Assembly: GCA_964570685.1 (NCBI GenBank)
Contig: CAZMZC010000006.1
Location: forward strand, 18,978-82,977
Origin: UBA1189 sp964570685
Lineage (GTDB): Bacteria; Bacteroidota; Bacteroidia; Bacteroidales; Bacteroidaceae
Reading direction: 5' to 3'
DNA length: 64,000 nt
Shown here: positions 53,026-61,003 of the stretch, piece after piece
How the letters are laid out: every line of letters starts with the position of its first letter
How positions within the stretch are numbered: the stretch's first letter is position 1
The notes under the pieces: model-generated
What the model saw: the letters and a program-made list of their open reading frames with translations, nothing else
What the model was told of the DNA's origin: nothing
The model's database searches: none
Position numbers and translations under genes: made by a program

Positions 53026-54096
53026 TTATTTCTTATTTATCACCCACAAACCACTCTTGCGGCTACCTTGACGAGATATCACGCCGGCATCCTTGAGACG
53101 CTTCATCTGTTTCTCCACACCGCGAAGCGTCAGGCCTGTACGTGTGGCTATCTCCCCAGCAGTAAGCGAGGGATTGGTGTGAAGCAACAGGAGCAACTGC
53201 TTTTCGTTTATACCGAACTTTATACCATACTTTATACCGAACTCAGCACCGAACTTTATAGCGAAGTCCTTCTCTATGGGGTTCTCGTCGGTGGCCGAAA
53301 GGGCATTCTGTATGGTTTCTTCGTGCTCGTATCTGCTGAGAGCGTTCAGTATCTCTCCCAACATAAACTCTATGAATGGCCCCGATTGCCCTTGGGCACT
53401 GCTGGCAGTGATGGCATCGTAGTATTTCTGTTGGTTTGCATACACCATGTTCTCGATAGGCAGATGTTCGAACAACGGATGAAGCCTGCCCAATATGAGC
53501 GATTGCCACAAGCGCCCCATGCGTCCGTTGCCATCCATGAAGGGGTGGATAAACTCGAACTCGTAGTGAAACACTGAGGAGCGCACGAGCAGATGGTCGT
53601 CTGACTTGTTAAGCCACTCAAAAAGTTCATCCATCAGCGAAGGTACACGCTCGGCAGGAGGGGCAAGGTGCACAAGCCCCGTCTCACCAAACACGCCCAC
53701 ACTCGAACGTCTGAAGCTACCCGGATGGTCAATCAGCGCCTCCATCATCGTACCATGTGCTTTGAGCAAGTCTTTCACATCGAAAGGGTTCAAGCTCGGG
53801 TATAGCTCGTAGGTGCGGATGGCATTCTTTACCTCCTGTATCTGCTTGATGGGAGCTACCACCTGCTTGCCGTCAAGGATGTCGGCCACTTCGCTCTCGG
53901 CAAGCGTGTTTCCCTCAATAGCCAAAGAGGAATGGATGGTTTTGATACGGTTGGCTTTGCGCAACATCAAAGCATCGGGCTGCTCCATGCGTATGGCATA
54001 GCGCTCAATCTTGGCCGAGATCTCGGCTATTAGGTTTACGGCTTTGGATGTCAACGTAAAAGGTGGTATATAGTCCATTTCTTCAAAATTATTCAT
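53026..54096 (-). CDS. Fic-family adenylyltransferase with winged-helix C-terminus
   Basis: 356 residues. The Fic active site FIHPFMDGNGRMGRLW (about 182-197) is complete, and the inhibitory helix motif SSLAIEGN (57-63) is present, so it is a self-restrained class II Fic protein that AMPylates target proteins. The C-terminal ~70 residues are a winged helix (LTAGEIATRTGLTLRGVEKQMKRLKDAGVI). Residues ~278-295 (KFGAEFGIKYGIKFGI) are a repeat encoded by 12-base DNA units. Its start overlaps the hsdM stop by one base, so it is an integral operon member. Confidence 0.9.
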   Translation of the reverse strand: MNNFEEMDYIPPFTLTSKAVNLIAEISAKIERYAIRMEQPDALMLRKANRIKTIHSSLAIEGNTLAESEVADILDGKQVVAPIKQIQEVKNAIRTYELYPSLNPFDVKDLLKAHGTMMEALIDHPGSFRRSSVGVFGETGLVHLAPPAERVPSLMDELFEWLNKSDDHLLVRSSVFHYEFEFIHPFMDGNGRMGRLWQSLILGRLHPLFEHLPIENMVYANQQKYYDAITASSAQGQSGPFIEFMLGEILNALSRYEHEETIQNALSATDENPIEKDFAIKFGAEFGIKYGIKFGINEKQLLLLLHTNPSLTAGEIATRTGLTLRGVEKQMKRLKDAGVISRQGSRKSGLWVINKK

Positions 54097-55601
54097 TAGT
54101 CACTACTAATTACTCTCTTCAAACTCTCCATCGCCTGCCGTATCTCGCTTTCCAATGCTTCGATACGCCCCATGATTACTTCGGATGGCTCGTACACCAC
54201 CTGCTCGCGCTCTATCTCCTTGTACTTGTTGATGGAGAGGTCGTAGCCCTTCTCACGAATCTCTTCCACAGGTACGAGGAACGACTTATCTTTGCGTGTG
54301 CGCTCGGCTTCGCCGTCGAGGTTATGGAAGCGTGCCACAATATCGGGTATATCATTGTCGCTGATGGGGTTACGCTTATCATCGAGTGAGAACCCATCGG
54401 CCTTCATGTCGTAGAACCATACCTTGTCCGTGCCTCCTGCATTGGTCTTGGTGAATACGAGGATGGCGGTGCTCACTCCTGCATAGGGCTTGAATACTCC
54501 CGAAGGCATGGAGATGACGGCTTGCAGGCGTTGGTTATCGACAATCTCCTTGCGGATAGCCATGTGCCCTGTACTGGTGCCGAAGAGTACGCCATCGGGA
54601 ACGATGGATGCACACCTACCACCCAGTTGGAGCATCCTTACGAACAGTGCCATGAAGAGCAACTCCGTTTTCTTCGTCTTGGTGATAGCGAGCAATGACT
54701 TGCTCACGGCATCATAGTCGAGACTCCCTGCGAAAGGAGGATTGGCAAGGCATAGGGTGTACTTGTTCTCATCGGTGTTATCGGTGGAGAGACTATCCTT
54801 ATACTCCACATCAGGATTGTCTACACCATGAAGCATCAGGTTCATCGCTCCGATACGGAGCATGGTAGCATCGGTATCGAAGCCATGAAGCAAGCCACTC
54901 TTGTAGTGCTCGGCATGCTCGCGCTTGAGCAACTCAGACTTGTAGTGTTCCTGCACATACTTGGCACTCTCGACGATGAATCCTGCACTACCCATGGCTG
55001 GGTCGCACACGCTATCCTGCAACGTAGGCTGCATCATATCTACCATCATCTTGATGATGTGGCGAGGGGTGCGGAACTGTCCGTTGTTGCCCGAGGCCGC
55101 CATCTTGCCCAGCACATACTCGTACACGTCGCCCATCGTATCACGATTATTCATGTCGAGGGCATCGATACCCTCAACTATCTTCACCAAGGTGCGAGGA
55201 TTCTGCACGAGGAATGTAGCGTTGGCCATGAAGCGGCTATAGGCGCTCTCCTTACCCTCATTCAAGTTCTTGATGAAGGCAAAGGCATCACGACTGATGA
55301 TGCGGTACATCTCTTCGGCTTCCTTGTTCTTGAACACGCTCCAGCGCAAGGTCTCGTAGGGCACATCCTTGTCCGTCTCAGGATTGTGCCACATGCCCTC
55401 ACGGAATGTAGGGTCCTTCACCGCCACGCCCATGATGCTGGCATTGGCCTCCTTGGTTTTCTGTGCATCATCGAGCATCTTCATAAAGAACAGATAGGTC
55501 ATCTGTTCCAGGATGGTAATAGAGTTGGTGATGCCACCCGTCCAGAAAGCATCCCAAATAGTATCGATACGGTTCTTTATCTCTCCTGTAATCATAGTCA
55601 T
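54096..55601 (-). CDS. hsdM: Type I DNA methyltransferase M subunit
   Basis: 501 residues from MTMITGEIKNRIDTIWDAFW; upstream starts would run into the promoter. N-terminal helical HsdM_N domain (about 1-130), then the SAM motif I DPAMGSAGFIVESAKY and catalytic NPPF in LANPPFAGSLDYD, typical of gamma-class N6-adenine methyltransferases. With HsdS it protects host sites; with HsdR it restricts. The -7 box is 15 bases upstream. First gene of the operon hsdM-fic-orf70-hsdS-four-helix-bundle-hsdR. Confidence 0.94.
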   Translation of the reverse strand: MTMITGEIKNRIDTIWDAFWTGGITNSITILEQMTYLFFMKMLDDAQKTKEANASIMGVAVKDPTFREGMWHNPETDKDVPYETLRWSVFKNKEAEEMYRIISRDAFAFIKNLNEGKESAYSRFMANATFLVQNPRTLVKIVEGIDALDMNNRDTMGDVYEYVLGKMAASGNNGQFRTPRHIIKMMVDMMQPTLQDSVCDPAMGSAGFIVESAKYVQEHYKSELLKREHAEHYKSGLLHGFDTDATMLRIGAMNLMLHGVDNPDVEYKDSLSTDNTDENKYTLCLANPPFAGSLDYDAVSKSLLAITKTKKTELLFMALFVRMLQLGGRCASIVPDGVLFGTSTGHMAIRKEIVDNQRLQAVISMPSGVFKPYAGVSTAILVFTKTNAGGTDKVWFYDMKADGFSLDDKRNPISDNDIPDIVARFHNLDGEAERTRKDKSFLVPVEEIREKGYDLSINKYKEIEREQVVYEPSEVIMGRIEALESEIRQAMESLKRVISSD

Positions 55602-55615
55602 ATGTTTATTCACTG

Positions 55616-55623
55616 CAAATATA
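55616..55623 (-). promoter_or_regulatory. -7 box TATATTTG of the hsdM operon
   Basis: Minus strand reads CGTTTGTCCGTATATTTGCAG; shares its core with boxes at 10120 and 12127. A second GGTATATTTGCAGTG lies about 80 bases further upstream. Confidence 0.5.
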
Positions 55624-55828
55624 CGGACAAACGAGCGAGAAATATCAAGCTTGCTTGAATATTTTTCACAGCGAGTGCAGTAAATATTCGCGGTCCACTG
55701 CAAATATACCAATTATCCCCGAGAAAGCCTATTGATTCTTTGCTTTTTTAATCCTCTGTCCTTTTGAACTTGTCGGAGAGTCCGATTGATTACAAAAGGA
55801 GTCGAATTCGTCCCTTTTCGCGTGTATC

Positions 55829-55854
55829 AAAAAGGGGTGGGGTTCCCCTTTTTT
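55829..55854. terminator. A/T-flanked G-C hairpin
   Basis: AAAAAGGGG (55829-55837), 7-base loop, CCCCTTTTTT (55845-55854): the shape of an intrinsic terminator readable from either strand, though no gene ends nearby. Confidence 0.6.
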
Positions 55855-56049
55855 AGCTGAGGCATCGGTTATTGAGCGTAAACCATTGCTATTCTTTGCA
55901 ATAACCACCGCCCCCGTTGTGGGGTGTCGGTACTATTTGGGAGTACATACCTTGCGCGGTACATACATGTACCGATTCTATTGCGTGTTTGCAATGATTC
56001 CATCGCATACATCAACCGCAAAAAAGTGGTTGATGCGTGTAGATGTGGT

Positions 56050-56765
56050 GAGTAAAAAAGTTTTATTTTTGGCCTGGCAAGGGATTAGGCGTAGTGAAGT
56101 GCCGATGTGTCGCCAAAGGGGTATAACTCACATGTATATAATGAGATGATGGCGACAGATGAGGACGATAACGACAACGATGACGATAACCCTTTTGTGT
56201 CTTGTGTTGCCATAGCCGTTTCCTTCTTTTTATCTGTCCTCTATCATTTTTCGCTTGACGATTTTATTTGCCGTTCGCGAACGGCAGCGCGGTCGTTCGC
56301 GAAGGACAGCGCGGTTGTTCGCGAACGGTAACACAAATGGAAAGTCCCAATCAGAGAAAACGCACTATAAAAAAGCATTAATATGCCTTGATAATTTTCA
56401 CACAAACAATTCTTTCTTACGCTTAACATTTGATTTTTACACAGAATATGAATATAAATTCTGTGTGAGACAAAATCCATCTGCGTGAGACAAAATCTCC
56501 GTTATATTATTTCCGATGAGAAGGGGTGTAAAATCGTCCTCATATGCCGCCGTTAATGCACAGTAACAATGCAAGTTAACCACCTTGGGCGACACATCGA
56601 CAGATGAGAAAGACAAAGTCTTTATAGGGGTATTCTGTAAACGAAGGATATATATGATTAGCAAGAAAATATTAGTGGATTATTGTACGCATTCCACCTG
56701 TCAAAAGTGTACGATTTTACAACCGCATTGTGCCATGCCAGGCCAAAAATAAACTTTTATTACTC
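56050..56765. repeat. 30-base inverted repeats enclosing 656 bases
   Basis: Left copy 56050-56079 and right copy 56736-56765 are inverted and agree at 27 of 30 positions; both contain TTTATTTTTGGCCTGGCA. The enclosed DNA has no gene but holds the second 22-base array. Confidence 0.7.
56273..56334. repeat. 22-base tandem array with TTCGCGAA core, copy 2
   Basis: Units start at 56273, 56295 and 56317 (last partial). Framed by TTTATTTGC and AACACAAA like the array at 649, but with fewer units and sequence variation next to the core. Confidence 0.85.
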
Positions 56766-56820
56766 GGGGATACAAACCGAAAGGGAGGTATATATCCTCG
56801 AAAAATCACTATATTTAGGT

Positions 56821-56852
56821 ATTGCAGGAGTGGGCAGTTTGACGTATCTTTG
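56821..56852 (+). promoter_or_regulatory. Promoter of feoAB
   Basis: ATTG, 20 bases, TATCTTTG (56845-56852), 37 bases before the start codon. I see no clear Fur or DtxR palindrome next to it. Confidence 0.6.
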
Positions 56853-56889
56853 CGCAAGAAACACGAAGATACGGAAAAAGAATAAGGAT

Positions 56890-59373
56890 ATGCGGATATC
56901 AGCGATGCACATCGGCCAAAAGGGCTGCATAGTGAAGGTGAAGGGGCACGGCAGTGCACGCAAGCGTGCGGTAGAGGCCGGCTTCTACAAAGGTATATGT
57001 GTGGAGGTGCTGGATATGGGCGACGGCTCGCTCAGCATTGATGTGGAGGGTGTCACCCGACGACTTCCCTTTACCGAGGCCTCGATGATTGAGGTGCTCA
57101 CCACCGAAGAGGCTGCCCGCGAGCTGGGCGTGGCCGAGGTGAGCGTGGAGGTACTGAAGGAGCTGGCACACAAGCACCGCCACCAGATAGAGGTGGCACT
57201 GGTGGGGCAGCCGCTCTCGGGCAAGAACTCGCTCTACAACATGGCTATGGGCACTACTGAAGCGCCTGCAGCACCAGTGAGCGAGGTACAGAGGGGCACG
57301 CGCCACTTTCAGGACTATGAGCTGCATCTGACCAATCTGCCCGATACCTACTCGCTCACTTCGCGCACCTCGGATACGTGGACGGTGCGCAAGCATCTGG
57401 TGGACGACGCACCCGACGTGATCATCAACGTGGTGGATGCCACGGACCTGGAGCGCAGCATGCAGGTGACTGCCCAGCTGCTCGACATGAACCTGCGCGT
57501 AATCATCGCACTCAACAAGTATGATGCCATGCAGGAGTCGGGAGCACAGCTCGACTATCAGGGGCTGAGCCGCCTGCTGGGTACGCCCGTGGTGCCTACG
57601 GTGAGTCTCAATGATGAGGGCATGGAGCATCTGCTGCATCTGGCTATCAACATATACGAGGGGGCCGACTTCCTCGACGATGACGGCGAGGTGAACCCCG
57701 AGGTGATGCGCGAGCTGCAGGAGTGGCACCGCAACATCGTACACACCGACGAGCATTCGGAACACTTGGCCGACTTCACACGCGACCACACGCTCAACGC
57801 CCGCTACAAGAAGCACGCCTACCGCCATATACACATATACCACGGCAACGAGCTGGAGCAGAGCATCGAGACCCTGCGCACCGAGGTATGGAAGAGCGAG
57901 GCCACACGCTACCGCTACTCTACCCGATTCGTGGCCATCGGCCTGCTCGAAGGCGATGCCGAGATAGAGCAGTTTGTGCGTGCCGAGATGCCCAACAGCA
58001 AGGCTATCTTTGCTCTGCGCGACAAGGAGCGGCGGCGCTACTCGCACCTGATGGGCGAGAAGGTGACGGAGGCCATACGTACTGCCAAGCAGGGATTCGT
58101 GCAGGGTGCACTGAAGGAGACCTACACCCCGGCAGCCACCGAGGAGCCAGCCACTGCCAACCAGCGCTTCACCCAACGGATTGACCGCATCGCCACTCAC
58201 AAGGTGTGGGGCGTGGTCATCTTCCTTGCTTCGCTGTTCATCATGTTTGAAGCCACCTTCGTGCTTGGCGAATATCCCATGCAGGGCATAGAGTGGCTGG
58301 TGGAGCAGACGGGCATGCTCATAGAGCGCCTTCTCCCCGAGGGACCCATCAAGGACATGGTGGTAGACGGTATCATAGGCGGTGTGGGCGGTGTCATCGT
58401 GTTCCTGCCAAACATTCTTATCCTATACTTCTTCATCTCGCTGATGGAGGACTCGGGCTACATGTCGCGTGCGGCATTCATCATGGACAAGGCCATGCAC
58501 AAAATGGGACTGCACGGCAAGTCGTTCATCACGCTTATCATGGGATTCGGCTGCAACGTGCCTGCCATACTGGCCACACGCATGATAGAGAGCCGCAAGA
58601 GCCGGCTCATCACGATGCTGGTGACACCACTGATGTCGTGCAGTGCCCGACTGCCGGTATACATCATCTTCGTGGCTGCCTTCTTCCCTCACCACTCGGG
58701 ATTGGTGCTCATGGGGCTCTACCTCACCGGCATCATCCTTGCCGTGCTCGTGGCACGACTGCTGAGCCGCACGGTGATGCGCGGCGACGAGACACCCTAC
58801 GTGATGGAGCTGGCGCCCTACCGTCGCCCGGCATGGAAGGTCATCTTCAAGCATACGTGGGACAAAGGGTATGAGTACCTGAAGAAGATGGGAGGCGTCA
58901 TCCTCGTGGCCTCTATCGTGGTGTGGTTCCTCGGCTACTATCCCCGTAGCGAGCAGTACGACACACCGGCCAAGCAGCAGGAGCACTCCTATATAGGATA
59001 TATAGGCAAGGCGATAGAGCCGGCCATTGCCCCGCTCGGGTTTGACTGGAAGATGGGTATCGGACTTGTGAGCGGTGTGGGCGCCAAGGAGCTTATCGTG
59101 AGCACCTTGGGTGTGCTCTATGCCAACCAGGAGGTGGACAATGCCGAGAGCGAAGCGCAAATCGCCGCTGCCCTGAAGACCGTGACCACACCGCCTGCCG
59201 CACTGGCCTATATGGTGTTTGTGCTCATCTACTTCCCCTGTCTGGCTACGCTCATCGCCATCAAAAAGGAGACCAAAAGCTGGAGCTGGGCCATATTCAC
59301 AGCCGTGTATACCACCGTATTGGCTTGGGTAATGGCCTTTGCGGTATATCAGATAGGAGGGATGGTTTTATAG
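56890..59373 (+). CDS. feoB: FeoA-FeoB fusion ferrous iron transporter with altered G domain
   Basis: 827 residues from MRISAMHIGQ. Residues 1-75 are a FeoA SH3-like domain. The G domain (about 98-260) keeps the G4 motif NKYD (209-212) but G1 reads GQPLSGKN (106-113; the Thr/Ser after Lys is Asn), the switch I Thr is absent, and G3 reads NLPDT instead of DLPGT. A helical linker follows, then the membrane channel (about 385-827) with GFGCNVPAILATR and SCSARLPVYIIF, and the second Gate region GVGAKELIVSTLGVLY, all typical. So permease motifs are conserved while GTP binding or hydrolysis is doubtful. The Cys-rich partner gene follows. Confidence 0.9.
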   Translation: MRISAMHIGQKGCIVKVKGHGSARKRAVEAGFYKGICVEVLDMGDGSLSIDVEGVTRRLPFTEASMIEVLTTEEAARELGVAEVSVEVLKELAHKHRHQIEVALVGQPLSGKNSLYNMAMGTTEAPAAPVSEVQRGTRHFQDYELHLTNLPDTYSLTSRTSDTWTVRKHLVDDAPDVIINVVDATDLERSMQVTAQLLDMNLRVIIALNKYDAMQESGAQLDYQGLSRLLGTPVVPTVSLNDEGMEHLLHLAINIYEGADFLDDDGEVNPEVMRELQEWHRNIVHTDEHSEHLADFTRDHTLNARYKKHAYRHIHIYHGNELEQSIETLRTEVWKSEATRYRYSTRFVAIGLLEGDAEIEQFVRAEMPNSKAIFALRDKERRRYSHLMGEKVTEAIRTAKQGFVQGALKETYTPAATEEPATANQRFTQRIDRIATHKVWGVVIFLASLFIMFEATFVLGEYPMQGIEWLVEQTGMLIERLLPEGPIKDMVVDGIIGGVGGVIVFLPNILILYFFISLMEDSGYMSRAAFIMDKAMHKMGLHGKSFITLIMGFGCNVPAILATRMIESRKSRLITMLVTPLMSCSARLPVYIIFVAAFFPHHSGLVLMGLYLTGIILAVLVARLLSRTVMRGDETPYVMELAPYRRPAWKVIFKHTWDKGYEYLKKMGGVILVASIVVWFLGYYPRSEQYDTPAKQQEHSYIGYIGKAIEPAIAPLGFDWKMGIGLVSGVGAKELIVSTLGVLYANQEVDNAESEAQIAAALKTVTTPPAALAYMVFVLIYFPCLATLIAIKKETKSWSWAIFTAVYTTVLAWVMAFAVYQIGGMVL

Positions 59374-59384
59374 GTTATGGGTTA

Positions 59385-59478
59385 TGGGTAAAAGGTGAGA
59401 GGTGAATGGCTACTAACCACTAACCACTAACCATTAACCGCTAATCCACTAACCACTAATCCACTAACCGCTAACCAA
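59385..59478. repeat. CACTAACCACTAACC-type short-repeat tract
   Basis: Nearly the whole spacer between feoAB and the next gene consists of ACTAACC, GCTAACC and ATTAACC heptamers, the complement of the GGTTAGC tracts at 3487 and 24880. Confidence 0.8.
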
Positions 59479-59480
59479 AC

Positions 59481-59702
59481 ATGCTACAACATATCATAGT
59501 CAGTATCGTCTTTGCCGTATGTCTCTACTTGGTTGTGCGCCGCTTGGCACGTATCATAACACGTGCCAAGAGGGGCGAGGCCAAGTGCGATACGTGTACC
59601 GAGACCGACTGCCCCCTGCGCCAAGCAGGCAAGAATGCCCGATGTGAGTGCGGATGTGGATGCGGCTCTACTTCAAGAACACGAAGAACACCGCAGCAAT
59701 AA
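59481..59702 (+). CDS. FeoB-associated Cys-rich membrane protein
   Basis: 73 residues. One N-terminal membrane helix (about 4-22, HIIVSIVFAVCLYLVVRRL) followed by a cytosolic tail with clustered cysteines: KCDTCTETDCPLRQ and the CECGCGCG run. This pattern matches the small FeoB-associated Cys-rich proteins found after feoB in Bacteroidota and Firmicutes, thought to assist iron transport, perhaps as a metal or redox adaptor in place of FeoC. It lies 107 bases after feoAB. Its last ~35 bases overlap the 3' end of the convergent DUF486 gene. Confidence 0.85.
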   Translation: MLQHIIVSIVFAVCLYLVVRRLARIITRAKRGEAKCDTCTETDCPLRQAGKNARCECGCGCGSTSRTRRTPQQ

Positions 59703-60039
59703 GGCATCCGAAGGCTACGAAGTGGTTCCACTGCAGGGTCTCTCCCCGGAAGAAAACGATGGTGAAGAGGGTGAAGATGGTGATGGAGATGACCTCCTGT
59801 ATCACCTTTAGCTGCATCAAGGTGAAGGCACCGCCATTGCCTACAAAACCGATACGATTGGCTGGTACCTGACAGGCATACTCGAAGAGTGCCAAAAACC
59901 AACTGATGAGGATAACGATGTAGAGCGGTGTATTGTCTGATATGAGTTTCATCTGCTGCAACTTGAGATGGCCATACCAGGCAAAGGTCATGAAGATGTT
60001 TGATACGATGAGTAATAAGATGGTTCCGATTCCGTGCAT
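59668..60039 (-). CDS. DUF486/DMT-type small membrane protein
   Basis: 123 residues with four predicted helices: TILLLIVSNIFMTFAWYGHL, LYIVILISWFLALFEYACQVPANRIG, FTLMQLKVIQEVISITIFTLFTIVFF and FVAFGCLIAAVFFVFL. The YACQVPANRIG and QLKVIQEVISI wording is characteristic of DUF486, a half-size relative of drug/metabolite transporters, presumably acting as a dimer. Substrate unknown. The 3' end overlaps the Cys-rich gene tail to tail by 35 bases. Confidence 0.9.
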   Translation of the reverse strand: MHGIGTILLLIVSNIFMTFAWYGHLKLQQMKLISDNTPLYIVILISWFLALFEYACQVPANRIGFVGNGGAFTLMQLKVIQEVISITIFTLFTIVFFRGETLQWNHFVAFGCLIAAVFFVFLK

Positions 60040-60104
60040 TGTATTTTGAGTTTATAAGTTCTTCCGTTTTTTTAGTTTCAAGAATATTCGTTCGTTGCTT
60101 ATCG

Positions 60105-60860
60105 TCAATCATCCACTTTCAGCCGTGGCGGCAGCAGCTCGGTCTGCACATTGGTCATGCTGCCCCAAAGGTTGTAGCGAGCCTCGGGGTTCAGTTGGTC
60201 CAGCGTATGCAGCACCTCGGCCATACGGCTGCGGTTTGAGGTGTGCTCGTGCGGACAGTTTTTCTTCTGCTTGCGATATCCGTGCAGCTCGGCCAGCAGG
60301 GCGATGTCTTTCTCCTCGATACGGCAGAGCGGACGGATGATGGTCATGTCAAACTTATTCATCTTCAGGGCTGGCGGCATGGTGGAGAAAGCACCCTGGA
60401 AGGTCATATTCATCAGTAGTGTCACCAACACATCGTCCTGATGATGCCCAAGGGCAATCTTGTTGCAGCCCAATCGCTTGGCTGTCTCGAAAAGCGCCTT
60501 GCGCCGATTCCACGAACAGAGGAAGCAGGGCGACTTGCGGGTGTCGCCCGTAGCATCGAACGAGGTCTCTACGATATGCATCTCTACACCCAAAGCACGG
60601 GCAAAGTCGGTCAGGTAGCCAGTGTCTGTCTGATAGGGGATATTGATCATCACCACGTGGACAGCCACCACCTCGAAACGGGGCTTTAGCACCTTGGCAC
60701 GCGCTGCCAGCAGTTCGAGCAATGCCAGTGAATCTTTTCCACCCGATACAGCGATAAGTATGCGGTCGCCCTCCTCTATGAGGTTATATTCCGCCGCAGT
60801 CTTGTGAAACTTGTGGCGGAGACGGTGCATAAGCTGTTCTTCTTCGGTGCGTAGAGCCAT
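60105..60860 (-). CDS. ttcA: TtcA-like tRNA thiolation protein
   Basis: 251 residues. The PP-loop ATP pyrophosphatase motif AVSGGKDSLALL is at about 37-48. A CxxC pair follows (PCFLC, about 114-118), with ALGHHQDDVLVTLLMN and a third cysteine later (KNCPHEH), the arrangement that holds a 4Fe-4S cluster in TtcA. TtcA makes 2-thiocytidine at tRNA position 32; related U54-thiolating proteins share these motifs, so the target base is inferred. Transcribed on its own strand between DUF486 and the divergent TPR gene. Confidence 0.87.
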   Translation of the reverse strand: MALRTEEEQLMHRLRHKFHKTAAEYNLIEEGDRILIAVSGGKDSLALLELLAARAKVLKPRFEVVAVHVVMINIPYQTDTGYLTDFARALGVEMHIVETSFDATGDTRKSPCFLCSWNRRKALFETAKRLGCNKIALGHHQDDVLVTLLMNMTFQGAFSTMPPALKMNKFDMTIIRPLCRIEEKDIALLAELHGYRKQKKNCPHEHTSNRSRMAEVLHTLDQLNPEARYNLWGSMTNVQTELLPPRLKVDD

Positions 60861-61003
60861 AATTTGCTGTTTCGGGGTGCAAAATTACATCAAAATGTAT
60901 AAAAAACATAAATTGTGCCTTCTTTTGTGCCGCTATCCCAATAAAAATATCTAACTTCGCCTTGTACTATATATTTAAAGGTATAGAAAGAATGTATACA
61001 AGA

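Larger units (their letters stand above)
55602..56889. other. Long gene-less stretch between hsdM and feoAB
   Basis: Nearly 1.3 kb without a supportable gene. Contains the hsdM promoter region, an AAAAAGGGG/CCCCTTTTTT hairpin (55829-55854), a CATCAACC/GGTTGATG hairpin (56010-56035), a pair of 30-base inverted repeats (56050-56079 and 56736-56765), a second 22-base tandem array (56273-56334) and the feoAB promoter. Confidence 0.7.

Noticed and set aside
56740..56889. Fur or DtxR operator at feoAB
   Set aside because: No convincing 19-base palindrome of either type is visible around the promoter.
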